NCBI RefSeq assembly: GCF_018122595.1
Contig: NZ_JAGRQH010000004.1
Span: 124,001 to 188,000, forward strand
Source of the DNA: Neokomagataea anthophila
Lineage (GTDB): Bacteria; Pseudomonadota; Alphaproteobacteria; Acetobacterales; Acetobacteraceae
Reading direction: 5' to 3'
Length of the DNA stretch: 64,000 bases
A program made the position numbers and the translations under genes. This document shows positions 1-7,672 of this stretch, in pieces; the stretch's first letter is position 1; every line of letters starts with the position of its first letter. Under the pieces are notes generated by a model that worked only from the letters and a program-made list of their open reading frames with translations, was not told the origin of the DNA and searched no databases.

Positions 1-215
1 CTTCCATTAATATGCTAACCGGTGACTATAGCCGTGGTGCTTCAGGCTTTATGATCCGTAACGGTGAGGTTGCTGAACCCGTCGCGGAAGTGACCATCGC
101 CGGGAACCTACGGACGATGCTGGCCAACCTTGTTGCCGCTAATGACCTAGAGTTCCGCTCTGCCCTCACGACCCCAAGCCTACGCGTCCATGGGATGAGC
201 TTAGCGGGCGCCTAA
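1..215 (+). CDS. pmbA: PmbA/TldD-family metalloprotease, C-terminal end (5' partial)
   Basis: Only the last 70 or so codons are present; the frame is open from base 3 to the TAA at 213-215, so the gene starts outside the window. The fragment matches the end of PmbA rather than TldD: TGDYSRGASGF, then an EPVAEVTIAGNL-like segment, then NDLEF and a final VHGMSLAGA tail. PmbA (TldE) partners TldD in a zinc protease that trims small peptides such as antitoxins and microcin-type precursors in the cytoplasm; that role is known for the family. A strong hairpin follows the stop. The methionine at base 12 is internal. Confidence 0.85.
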   Translation, partial: SINMLTGDYSRGASGFMIRNGEVAEPVAEVTIAGNLRTMLANLVAANDLEFRSALTTPSLRVHGMSLAGA

Positions 216-227
216 TCAAGCATTAAA

Positions 228-256
228 GGCCTTTCCTGTTTTAGGCAGGAAAGGCC
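228..256. terminator. Hairpin between convergent pmbA and DUF805 genes
   Basis: A perfect 11-bp stem (GGCCTTTCCTG / CAGGAAAGGCC) with a 7-nt loop lies between the convergent ends of pmbA and the DUF805 gene. There is no U-tract on the plus side. On the minus side the stem is followed by TTTAATG, so termination of the leftward DUF805 transcript is the better supported role. Confidence 0.6.
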
Positions 257-270
257 ACCTCTCGAAAGAC

Positions 271-654
271 TTAAGATTTATAGGGCCATCCAAACTTGTT
301 GGCTCCTTGTGTACCCGGAAGACACATAAATACGAGTACGATGAGTCCCCCAAAAAAAGGTATAAAGTTCAACAATGCTAAAAAACCGCTTAAATCTTGA
401 TCATGGAAACGACGCACCACTAATGCCCAATGCGGTATAATAGAGATCAATCCCCAAAACCCTAAAACGATATAAAATAAGGTGGCCGCACCACCATTGT
501 CTTTCATACCCATAGCGATGGATATAGCTAAAATAATCATTGAAACAACAAAAATAGCTATAATCGTAGACAAAATATATAACCAATACTCACTACGCGA
601 AGAACGACCTGAAAAATCAAAGTACCTTTTATAGGGCACAAAAAACCATTTCAT
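271..654 (-). CDS. DUF805 family inner-membrane protein
   Basis: A 127-residue protein with the DUF805 (YhaH-like) layout: an N-terminal Y.RYFDFSGRSSRSEYW motif, a long hydrophobic segment at about residues 27-48, a second at about 58-75, the conserved RRFHDQDLSG motif near residue 83, a third hydrophobic stretch, and a CLPGTQGANKFG tail. The length is typical of the family. The start has an AAGGA ribosome site 9 bases upstream. The gene is more AT-rich than its neighbours. The family is thought to be integral to the inner membrane and its function is unknown. It stands alone between convergent pmbA and the divergent Tim44-like gene. Confidence 0.85.
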   Translation of the reverse strand: MKWFFVPYKRYFDFSGRSSRSEYWLYILSTIIAIFVVSMIILAISIAMGMKDNGGAATLFYIVLGFWGLISIIPHWALVVRRFHDQDLSGFLALLNFIPFFGGLIVLVFMCLPGTQGANKFGWPYKS

Positions 655-810
655 ATAATAAAATCCTTAATTTTGAGTATTAAATATTTTTACAAACACC
701 CCTAATGTCAAGCAAATTATCTTATTTGCTCATTATTTTTGATATCATGTCCCACGTTATAATGTCATAATCCTATAATAATTTCTCATTCCTCCTTCCC
801 TTCTGCCATA

Positions 811-824
811 ATTTCCCTACATGC
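811..824 (+). repeat. 14-nt motif ATTTCCCTACATGC, copy 1
   Basis: The 14-mer ATTTCCCTACATGC lies 33 bases before the ATG of the Tim44-like gene. An identical copy lies at 55907-55920, 45 bases before another rightward gene for a membrane-anchored protein. It could be a shared promoter or operator element; no canonical -35 was found at the expected distance from it. Confidence 0.35.
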
Positions 825-857
825 TAGAAACGTAGTGAGACCCCTTGGTAGGAAAAT

Positions 858-1781
858 ATGTCCCGTTTTCGCTTTGTTGCGCTTACCGCTGCCCTTCTTT
901 GTGCCTTTGGCACGGCTGATGCTCGCCCGGGCGGCGGGGCCTCGCTAGGGAGCCGTGGCTCTCATACATGGAGCGCACCACCGCGCACCAGCATCACCCC
1001 GAGCTGGACCCGCCCGATGGACCGCTCCATGACGCCTGCGCCAAGCCCCAATACATTTGCTTCCCCAAATGCCGGCTTCAATACGCCACGTCCGGTGACA
1101 CCGCCTTTTAACAACTACGGCGCACGCCCCTCCTTCGCTGCACGCCACCCCTTTATGACAGGAGTCGCTGGAGGCTTCTTAGGTGCGGGCCTCTTTGGCA
1201 TGCTGAGCGGACATGGCTTTTTTGGTGGCTTCGGCGGCGGCACATCATTTTTTGGATTTCTGCTACAAGCCCTCCTATTTGGCTGGCTGATCACCTTCCT
1301 CATCCGACGCTTTACCAGAACCTCACGAACAGAAACGGCTAATACCGCGTTTACACCGTCATCCAATAACGGCGCTTACACGCCAACCAATGATGACTAT
1401 AACGCCTTCCAGCAGCTCCTTTTGGACGTCCAGTCTGCATGGAGCGCCCAAAATATGCGCGCTTTGTCCAACCGGGCAACACCTGAAATGGCGAGCTATT
1501 TTAACGAACAACTCTCCGAACTCGCCAGCCGTGGTGCCCGCAATATCGTCTCCAACGTACAATTCCAACGTGGTGACCTGTCCGAAGCCTGGCGTGAAAA
1601 TGGCCTTACCTACGCCACCGTTGCTATGCGCTATAGCCTGACGGACGTCACCACCGACAGCTTTGGCAATGTGATTGATGGCAGCTCCACAGAGCTTCAA
1701 ACCGTCACTGAACTCTGGACATTTGTTCGCGCGGATGGCCGTGGAAACTGGATCTTATCCGCCATCCAACAAGCAGGCTGA
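858..1781 (+). CDS. Secreted Tim44-like domain protein
   Basis: A 307-residue protein with an N-terminal signal sequence (MSRFRFVALTAALLCAFG, cleavage near ADA-RPG). A low-complexity Gly/Ser/Pro region (about 24-95), containing GGGASLGSRGSHTW, is characteristic of bacterial Tim44-like proteins. A glycine-rich transmembrane hairpin follows (about 100-155) and then a Tim44/TimA domain (about 185-307). Bacterial members of this family are poorly characterised envelope proteins; the import role of mitochondrial Tim44 should not be transferred directly. The start is supported by TAGGA 5 bases before the ATG. The gene stands alone and ends in a clear hairpin. Confidence 0.8.
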   Translation: MSRFRFVALTAALLCAFGTADARPGGGASLGSRGSHTWSAPPRTSITPSWTRPMDRSMTPAPSPNTFASPNAGFNTPRPVTPPFNNYGARPSFAARHPFMTGVAGGFLGAGLFGMLSGHGFFGGFGGGTSFFGFLLQALLFGWLITFLIRRFTRTSRTETANTAFTPSSNNGAYTPTNDDYNAFQQLLLDVQSAWSAQNMRALSNRATPEMASYFNEQLSELASRGARNIVSNVQFQRGDLSEAWRENGLTYATVAMRYSLTDVTTDSFGNVIDGSSTELQTVTELWTFVRADGRGNWILSAIQQAG

Positions 1782-1796
1782 CCTGCCCTTAAAAAG

Positions 1797-1828
1797 ATGA
1801 GCTTCCCACCATATGTTGGGAAGCTCAT
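1797..1828. terminator. Hairpin between convergent Tim44-like and coxF-like genes
   Basis: A 12-bp perfect stem (ATGAGCTTCCCA / TGGGAAGCTCAT) with an 8-nt loop sits 15 bases after the Tim44-like stop. It faces the 3' end of the leftward ctaB operon. A-rich sequence flanks both sides, so it could act in both directions. Confidence 0.6.
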
Positions 1829-1863
1829 AGAAAAACATGCGACCATTTTGCAGACTATATGAA

Positions 1864-1992
1864 TTAAAAACGTATCAACGTAATCACATAAATAATAACA
1901 ACGAATAGACCGACACCACCGACCAGACCAATAATTCTGCTTTTGTGCCGAGCACGTGCTGATACCGCTTGAGAAGCGTCACTCTTCGTCAT
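1864..1992 (-). CDS. CoxF-like small membrane protein, 42 residues
   Basis: A short open frame of 42 codons. It begins MTKSDASQAVSARARHKS, followed by one hydrophobic segment with the ending VVIIYVITLIRF. The layout (charged, Arg/Lys-rich N-terminus, a single membrane helix, a VxxxYVxTxxR-like end) resembles the small CoxF proteins found beside ctaB in alphaproteobacterial cytochrome oxidase operons. The ATG overlaps the ctaB stop as ATGA (1989-1992), which strongly suggests translational coupling and supports a real gene. Its role is unknown; oxidase assembly or heme O handling is an inference from position. It is the last gene before the hairpin at 1797-1828. Confidence 0.6.
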   Translation of the reverse strand: MTKSDASQAVSARARHKSRIIGLVGGVGLFVVIIYVITLIRF

Positions 1993-2954
1993 GCTAACAA
2001 AACCCGATCAACCAATAAGCCACAAAACAGCAAAAACAAATATGCCAATGAATACCGGAACGCGAAGCGTGCTGGTACATCCTTCGTCAAGCTTACTCCA
2101 CGTTCATCTTGCTCATCACGCAGCACACGCACCGCACAGGCAATAAAGCCTACATCCAGCAAAGACGTCGTCACGGTATAAAACCACCCGCATTCATGCG
2201 TCACAGACGGCGCTAAAGAACAAGCGGTAAGAATAAAAGTGTAGAGCAGAATTTGCCAACGCGTATGACGTGCACCACGGACAACAGGCAACATCGGTAT
2301 CCCCGCCGCGTCATAATCCTTACACGCGTAAAGCGAGAGCGACCAGAAATGTGGTGGGGTCCATAAGAAAACAATCGCAAACATCGCCACAGGCAGAACG
2401 GACAAACTATCCATAGACGCCGCCCAGCCAATCATCGGAGGAAAGGCACCCGCAGCGCCACCAATAACAATATTCTGCGGCGTACGACGCTTAAGCCACA
2501 TGGTGTAAATGACGCTGTAGAAGAAAATGGAAAACGCTAAAATACCGGCAGCCAGTGCATTCGTTGCCAAACCCAGCACCACAACGGATAATACAGACAG
2601 CACAATCCCGTATAATAACGCGCCCTCTGCCCCCATCCGCCCATCGGGAATAGGCCGGGTCGCTGTACGCCGCATCACAGCGTCGATGTCACGATCGTAC
2701 CACATATTAATAGCACCCGCGGCGCCTGCACCAATGCAAATACACAAGATCGTAATGAGGCCAAGCGGAATAGAAGGCCATTTGGGTGCTACTGCCATAC
2801 CCGCAGCACCCGTAAAAACAACCAACGAAATAACCCGGGGCTTCAGAAGCGCCAACCATTCACGCAGCGAGGATTCTCCGCCCGCTCCCGGCTCACTCAA
2901 AAGAGCTACAAAGGGCTGTGCACGCAATGCGGCAAACGCGTTCGCACCACTCAT
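1989..2954 (-). CDS. ctaB: Protoheme IX farnesyltransferase (heme O synthase)
   Basis: A 321-residue UbiA-superfamily prenyltransferase that adds a farnesyl group to heme B to give heme O. Motifs seen: LLKPRVISLVVFTG near residue 37, the Asp-rich NMWYDRDIDAVMRRT at 83-97 (allylic diphosphate/Mg site), SVIYTMWLKRRTPQNIVIGG in the middle, TPPHFWSLSL, and the second Asp-containing motif KDYDAAGIPML. Several membrane helices are evident. The start overlaps the upstream stop as ATGA, and the stop overlaps the next start in the same way. In acetic acid bacteria heme O is needed for the bo3 quinol oxidase, so this gene may serve an oxidase encoded elsewhere rather than a local one. Confidence 0.93.
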   Translation of the reverse strand: MSGANAFAALRAQPFVALLSEPGAGGESSLREWLALLKPRVISLVVFTGAAGMAVAPKWPSIPLGLITILCICIGAGAAGAINMWYDRDIDAVMRRTATRPIPDGRMGAEGALLYGIVLSVLSVVVLGLATNALAAGILAFSIFFYSVIYTMWLKRRTPQNIVIGGAAGAFPPMIGWAASMDSLSVLPVAMFAIVFLWTPPHFWSLSLYACKDYDAAGIPMLPVVRGARHTRWQILLYTFILTACSLAPSVTHECGWFYTVTTSLLDVGFIACAVRVLRDEQDERGVSLTKDVPARFAFRYSLAYLFLLFCGLLVDRVLLA

Positions 2955-4156
2955 GATGAAACACTCACACGCTGCTCAGCCTGAGCTTGAACGAAACGCC
3001 AACCGAGAACAATGCCAACAGCCACAAAACCCAGCAGACTAACGCCCATCACAGCGCCCCCAATAACCTCCAGAGATGGCGTTAAAGAACACAACGCCCC
3101 CAGAAGAGTTACCGCCGCATGCCCTCGGCATAACCACCCCGGCACACGCCCTCCAGACAAACTGCTCAGCCATGCATAAAGCCCGCCACATACGGCCATT
3201 AAACTGCCAAAAGCCGCCGCCGAGTGACTGCCCTCAACCATGAGCAATGAAGGCCCCCAACCGGCCGTTAGCAGTAAAAGGGCACCCAGCCCCCAATACG
3301 CCACACCGTCCAAAGAGCGACGCTCAACCCAGACATCACGCAACAGCGCGCCAAGCATCACGAAAGCGGGGAGCATCTGCGTTGCCCATGTCATCGCCTG
3401 TACAATAGCCTGCGGATAGGGTTGAAAAATGCTGTCCAGCCAAAAGATTGGGCCGAGTACGCCCGCACACGCAAAAGCATACGGTGCAACACGCACACTG
3501 AGTGCTCCCCGCCCCACGGGCAATAAAGAGCATGTCAGCCCCAATGCTGGCACCAACATCAAAGCGGCCTCTGGCATTTGCAATACATGCGCAAAAGACG
3601 CTGCCGACATAACATGCACATCACGCGGCGCAGCTCCCAAAACGGACAAGGCTGTGCGCGTGATCATTGCGGCCAGTGCGGGGGCGACAACCACAACACC
3701 ACATGCTGTCACCAGTAATGCCCAAACCATCGGCGTTAACGCCCGAAACGCCTGCGAGCGCCCCTCTAGCACTGTCACGATAATATCCAGCGCAACAGCC
3801 ACTGCACCTAATGCCCATAACAATAAGGACAGCAAAGGCAAAAGCGGCAACAGCACAACACCAGAGGATAAGAGGCCAAAACCCGCAAACGACATACCGG
3901 GCAATAATGTGCGTTCTACACCCAGTTCTTTCGGCAATAGAAGCTGACCAAAGCCGCCCAAACACGCTGGCACAACCACAAAAAAGGCCATTAAAATGCC
4001 GTGGCACAAAACCAAACCGGGCGTTACCGCAAAGCCGCCCTCAGGGACAGCAAGAATACCACCCAATAAGCCTGCAAAAAGTGCCAATAACACATAAGAA
4101 ATGCCCAGCTTTTGCACTGAAAAAGCCGGGCGTGACGTAATGGCCGGGAACAACAT
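2951..4156 (-). CDS. Heme-copper oxidase subunit I-like protein lacking active-site ligands
   Basis: A 401-residue protein with about 12 hydrophobic helices that aligns with cytochrome oxidase subunit I but is shorter than the usual 500 or more. Seen: CHGILMAFF (His52, position of the first low-spin heme ligand) followed by the family-typical GGFG and LLP. The CuB motif HPEVY is MPEAA (Met194; the cross-linked Tyr is also lost). The second CuB pair HHMF is DSIF (241-244). In the H-F-H motif the high-spin ligand is Gly309, while the second low-spin ligand, His311, is kept. It therefore could hold one low-spin heme but cannot reduce oxygen. It heads the overlapping trio with ctaB and the CoxF-like gene. 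Automatic annotation might call it ctaD; that would mislead. Confidence 0.75.
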   Translation of the reverse strand: MLFPAITSRPAFSVQKLGISYVLLALFAGLLGGILAVPEGGFAVTPGLVLCHGILMAFFVVVPACLGGFGQLLLPKELGVERTLLPGMSFAGFGLLSSGVVLLPLLPLLSLLLWALGAVAVALDIIVTVLEGRSQAFRALTPMVWALLVTACGVVVVAPALAAMITRTALSVLGAAPRDVHVMSAASFAHVLQMPEAALMLVPALGLTCSLLPVGRGALSVRVAPYAFACAGVLGPIFWLDSIFQPYPQAIVQAMTWATQMLPAFVMLGALLRDVWVERRSLDGVAYWGLGALLLLTAGWGPSLLMVEGSHSAAAFGSLMAVCGGLYAWLSSLSGGRVPGWLCRGHAAVTLLGALCSLTPSLEVIGGAVMGVSLLGFVAVGIVLGWRFVQAQAEQRVSVSS

Positions 4157-4289
4157 GATCGCGCAGTCTGTCCTTCTTCAAGGCGCCTCGAACAATGAGG
4201 CTTTATGACAGCGAGCGTCGGAAGTCTCGGCGCCGACTCTTTAGGAGATCAGTGCCAAACGCCGATCAGGCGACCAGGGCTGCAAAATG

Positions 4290-4946
4290 TTATTTAGAAC
4301 CGTCGTGCGGTAATGTCACGAGCGTAAAGAACCCCATAGGCGGAACAGGGCGAATACTTGCACGTGCCAAGTCCTCTGGTGGCAATAAAGTCTCAATCGC
4401 GAAATCCGTATTCCACCCCAAAGACCGTGATGCCTTGGCCGTGCCGCGTTCAATCGCCAAGCGCAAACCGCCTTGCGCTAAAAAATGATTCACAAACAAA
4501 ATATGCCCGCCGGGACGGACAATTCGTTTCAACTCTGCCAGCAAACGATCCGGATGTGGCACCACAGACGCCACAAACATCGCCACCGCAATATCGAAAC
4601 TATTATCTTCGAAGCGCGTGGCTTCAGCATCCATCTCAACAAGGTCATCAATATTCGTCAGACCTTTTTGCAGCACACGCATACGCGCACGCTCCAGCAT
4701 ATCTTCTGACAGATCAATCCCTGTAATGCGCTTATTTTGGTTATAAAACGGCAGGGCCAAACCCGTACCAACACCCACTTCGAGCACACGCTCACCGGGC
4801 AAAGCGTTTACTTCAGCTACCGCGCGCTTACGGCCCATTCCTGAAACACGGCCGAACACGGTGTCATAAACACGTGCCCAACGGCGATACGCCGCTTTTA
4901 CGGCTTCAGCATCAAGCGCTGATTGGGGCGATGAAGGTGAGGACAT
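4290..4946 (-). CDS. pmtA: Phosphatidylethanolamine N-methyltransferase (PmtA type)
   Basis: A 218-residue class I SAM-dependent methyltransferase. The N-terminal AYRRWARVYDTVFGRVSGMG block and the SAM-binding VLEVGVGTGLALPFY (about 53-67), ITGIDLSEDML (about 75-85) and MDAEATRFEDNSFD segments closely resemble Rhodobacter-type PmtA, which methylates phosphatidylethanolamine to phosphatidylcholine at the cytoplasmic membrane. The VRPGGHILFVNHF segment is the post-IV region. Length is normal for the group. It could alternatively be another small-molecule methyltransferase of the UbiE/PmtA superfamily. It precedes the oxidase-like trio with a 133-bp gap containing a TCGGCGCCGA palindrome (4227-4236), so it is probably a separate unit. 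Confidence 0.75.
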   Translation of the reverse strand: MSSPSSPQSALDAEAVKAAYRRWARVYDTVFGRVSGMGRKRAVAEVNALPGERVLEVGVGTGLALPFYNQNKRITGIDLSEDMLERARMRVLQKGLTNIDDLVEMDAEATRFEDNSFDIAVAMFVASVVPHPDRLLAELKRIVRPGGHILFVNHFLAQGGLRLAIERGTAKASRSLGWNTDFAIETLLPPEDLARASIRPVPPMGFFTLVTLPHDGSK

Positions 4947-5108
4947 ACGTGATGAAACCTTCTGTCTCCGCTCTCTGTCACACCGACAAAGAGACTATGG
5001 GCGGATAGTTGGCCTCTTCTTGCCCTTGTCAGGGGGCCTCTGGCAAGACATGGTATGTCGTAGTTTCTTGTGTTCGTGCAAAAAAAACAAGTATGGGGGC
5101 TCTCCACG

Positions 5109-5315
5109 ATGCTCAACATCATCCTGATCTGCTTCGTGGCGCTTATTTGGCCAACAGTCTACCTGCTCTATTTTAAGGACACATTACGCCCGTGGCTTGA
5201 TAATAAGCTCACAAAGGACAAACTCCCCGAGACAACGCCCGAGGAGTTTACCGCCGCCTATCCCTTCAAGGAAAAGCCACAAACACCAGCTAGCAAAGAG
5301 AAACAGGACGTTTAA
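5109..5315 (+). CDS. Small single-pass membrane protein, 68 residues
   Basis: The start chosen is the ATG at 5109, which has GGGGG about 9 bases upstream; a GTG at 5070 is also in frame but has no ribosome site. The protein begins with a hydrophobic helix (residues 2-23, ending WPTVYLLYF), followed by a charged tail with KDTLRPWLDNKL and a Glu/Pro/Lys-rich end. I do not recognise a family. It diverges from pmtA and its stop overlaps the stop of gshB by 4 bases on the opposite strand. A small inner-membrane protein is the most that can be said. Confidence 0.6.
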   Translation: MLNIILICFVALIWPTVYLLYFKDTLRPWLDNKLTKDKLPETTPEEFTAAYPFKEKPQTPASKEKQDV

Positions 5316-6298
5316 GACGCCCCCAAACGACGTTCAATCGCGTCCCAAATCAAGCCGGCACTATTAATTCCGTCAAAACGGTCCAATTCTTGCAAACCGG
5401 TCGGTGATGTCACGTTAATTTCGGTCAGCCAATTGCCGATGACATCAATACCCGTGAAAATTAGCCCGTTATCGCGCAGATAAGGGCCAATTGCTTCACA
5501 AATCTCCCGGTCACGCTCGGTCAGATCCACACGCACTGCTCGGCCACCAACATGCATGTTTGACCGTGCTTCACCCTCCGCAGGCACACGATTAATCGCA
5601 CCAATCGGTTGACCATCAACTAGAATAATCCGCTTATCCCCTTGCCGCACGGCAGGTTCATAACGCTGGATCATCAACGGCTCGCGTGAGCGCGCAAAAT
5701 GCATTTCCAGCAAGGACTTCAAATTTTCGTCACCCGGCTTAATACGGAAGATACCCGCACCACCATTACCGAAAAGTGGTTTCACAATGATGTCTTTATG
5801 GACATCACGGAACGCTTCAATCTCCTTCGGACTCCATGCAATCAAGGTCGGCGGCATCAAATGTGGAAAATGCGTTACCAGCAATTTCTCTGGCGCATTC
5901 CGTACGGCAGCGGGGTCATTGACCACCAAAGAGCGCCCTTCACCCACACCATGCACATGCTCCAGAAGATGCGTCGCCGTAATATAGCCCATATCAAATG
6001 GTGGGTCCTGGCGCATCAACACCACATCCGTGCTGGCAAGTGACAACATCTCTTCCGCACCGAACGTCGCATGCGCCCCTTGCTGACGGCGCACCTCAAC
6101 GGAGCGTGCACGCGCACGCAAACGCCCGGCGACATCACCAGCCTCCCCCTCAGATAAGCTCAGTTCCGTCACGGGATAAACCCAAAGCTTATGCCCTCGT
6201 GCCTGAGCTTCCAACATCAAAGCAAACGTGGAATCTCCATTAATATCGACCTGCTCAAGCGGGTCCATCTGCACGGCGACGCGAAGGGAGGCTGCCAT
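5312..6298 (-). CDS. gshB: Glutathione synthetase
   Basis: A 328-residue ATP-grasp ligase that joins gamma-glutamylcysteine and glycine to give glutathione. Motifs in order: VQMDPLEQVDINGDSTFALM at 9-28, the RQDPPFDMGYI substrate site, NDPAAVRNAPEKL, the ATP-grasp KPLFGNGGAGIFRI, MIQRYEPAVRQGDKRIILVDG, then FTGIDVIGNWLTEINVTSPTG. Length matches the bacterial GshB family. The start has AAGGA 8 bases upstream. No gshA lies beside it in this window. Its 3' end overlaps the convergent small membrane protein gene by 4 bases. Confidence 0.96.
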   Translation of the reverse strand: MAASLRVAVQMDPLEQVDINGDSTFALMLEAQARGHKLWVYPVTELSLSEGEAGDVAGRLRARARSVEVRRQQGAHATFGAEEMLSLASTDVVLMRQDPPFDMGYITATHLLEHVHGVGEGRSLVVNDPAAVRNAPEKLLVTHFPHLMPPTLIAWSPKEIEAFRDVHKDIIVKPLFGNGGAGIFRIKPGDENLKSLLEMHFARSREPLMIQRYEPAVRQGDKRIILVDGQPIGAINRVPAEGEARSNMHVGGRAVRVDLTERDREICEAIGPYLRDNGLIFTGIDVIGNWLTEINVTSPTGLQELDRFDGINSAGLIWDAIERRLGAS

Positions 6299-6484
6299 TT
6301 GTCTTATCCTTAAAAACCATCATCAGCACGGCTAAACCGCGCCATTTTCGAACACTCTAAAACAGAACCGCCGCAACCGTAATTGCCTAAAATGCGCAAA
6401 GTATTTTTTCAGGCCTAAGCCAAAATAAAAGACGCGCGTATCATGCGTTATACAAACGCGCTTATTCTTATGGCGGCACTAGGC

Positions 6485-7010
6485 TCATTCCTCAAAGTAG
6501 AAGAGGAAGCTTGCTTCGATGTGGATTGTAGACATGAATGTGTGAGCGCAGCGGTCATATCTGGTGGCAATACGCCGCCATTTTTTCCGCTTGGCGCACA
6601 TGTTGTCGATCACGTGACGCTTTTTATTAAGATACCAGTCGTAAGGCGGCTTTGATTACCGGTTCTTTTTTGACAGGATACAAGCAGTTCAGTGCCGCTC
6701 TAGGAAAGAGCGTCTAATGCAGTTGCTGTCATATCCCGGATGACTTCTTCTGTGTCGTTGGGCATATCTGCCAGAAGTATATCTGCTCCCTTGAAGTCAC
6801 TGACCTGCTGGCAGATGCAGCCGGACCGGACTACCCGGAGCGTCACACGCCGCATGAAGCTTTGAGTTCAGGCCGCCTTGTGTTCGCCCGATATGGCGAA
6901 GAAAAGCCCTTTTTTGAGCCGGGACGCTGATGGCCGGTGCGCTTTGAAATGTATTGCATCGATCATCAGCCGCTTACCCCGAACATCCCTCCCCTCAAAC
7001 GCACATTTCT
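6485..7010 (-). pseudogene. IS5-family transposase remnant, frameshifted and truncated
   Basis: Three blocks of an IS5-type DDE transposase can be read on the minus strand in different frames. One, in about 7010-6870, contains KRLMIDAIHFKAH and SRLKKGLF (the first catalytic Asp region). A middle block near 6780-6730 reads GADILLADMPNDTEEVI. A C-terminal block at about 6619-6485 begins RHVIDNMCAKRKKWRR and continues IATRYDRCAHTFM to a stop. The catalytic Glu of the usual RHVIEN has become Asp. The N-terminal part of the transposase and the 5' end of the element are missing. GGCACTAGGCTCATTC near 6476-6491 could be the surviving terminus. The remnant abuts or enters the 3' end of greB. It is certainly inactive. 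Between it and gshB (6299-6484) I see no gene. Confidence 0.8.
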
Positions 7011-7495
7011 GGATATTGAATACGTAGGACCTCAATCTCAACCGGCCCACGCGGCGTTTGCAGCATCACCACATCACCCACACGCGTGCGCATCAAAGCC
7101 CGTGCAATAGGTGACACCAAACTCACCTCACCCCGCGTAAGTTCGACTTCATCCACCCCTAAAATCGTGACGGTATGCTCGGTATCGTCCTCGTCCACAT
7201 ACGTCACCATCGCACCGAAAAATACGCGATCACGCACCGTTTGCGCCGCCGGGTCCACAATAACGGCACGCTCCAAACGCTTACCTAGAAAACGCAAACG
7301 CCGATCAATCTCTCTCAAACGGCGCTTGCCATATTGGTAATCCGCATTTTCTGAGCGATCACCATTACTAGCCGCCCATGACACGATCTCAACCACACGA
7401 GGCCGCTCTTCCTGAGCTAACATTTTAAGCTCAGCCCGCATCGTGGCCGCTCCTTGCGGCGAAAGATAATCGGACAGCGCCGTCTTCTCTGCCAT
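6995..7495 (-). CDS. greB: Transcription elongation factor GreB
   Basis: A 166-residue GreA/GreB-family protein that binds the RNA polymerase secondary channel and stimulates cleavage of backtracked transcripts. The N-terminal coiled coil carries ENADYQYGKRRLREIDRR, whose extended form is typical of GreB rather than GreA. The C-terminal FKBP-like domain contains SLVSPIARALMRTRVGD. The start at 7495 is chosen because GGGAG lies 5 bases upstream; an in-frame ATG at 7507 has none. The last residues (IQYPEMCV) run into the IS5 remnant, so the stop codon and final residues may come from the insertion. A terminator-like hairpin separates it from adhB. Confidence 0.9.
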   Translation of the reverse strand: MAEKTALSDYLSPQGAATMRAELKMLAQEERPRVVEIVSWAASNGDRSENADYQYGKRRLREIDRRLRFLGKRLERAVIVDPAAQTVRDRVFFGAMVTYVDEDDTEHTVTILGVDEVELTRGEVSLVSPIARALMRTRVGDVVMLQTPRGPVEIEVLRIQYPEMCV

Positions 7496-7534
7496 TATGC
7501 TCCCCATTCACCAATCACATACGCAAAACACAAA

Positions 7535-7566
7535 CGGCGCCTCCCCGCATATGCCGGAAGACGCCG
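7535..7566 (-). terminator. Intrinsic terminator downstream of adhB
   Basis: Read on the minus strand, an 11-12 bp stem with two G-U pairs (CGGCGTCTTCC / GGGGAGGCGCCG) is followed by TTTGTGTTTT. It lies between the adhB stop and the greB start, so it would end the adhB transcript and leave greB to its own promoter. Confidence 0.65.
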
Positions 7567-7672
7567 CCGTCTGTTCTCTTCATCATGAGCCTATCGCAAG
7601 AAGACGTAAAGCCCGCTCTTCTCCGATACGCTCACCTAGACCCTCTTAAGGCAATGATACCTTTTAGAAAGA

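Noticed and set aside
739-779. Promoter TTGATA with TATAAT before the Tim44-like gene
   Set aside because: The spacing (13 bases) is too short for sigma70, and the second TATAAT at 774 lacks a -35.
2951-4156. Calling this gene a functional cytochrome c oxidase subunit I (ctaD)
   Set aside because: The copper and high-spin heme ligands are missing and it is about 100 residues short.
6443-6655. 70-codon rightward frame near the IS remnant
   Set aside because: It is antisense to the conserved C-terminal transposase block, so it is a by-product of the remnant.
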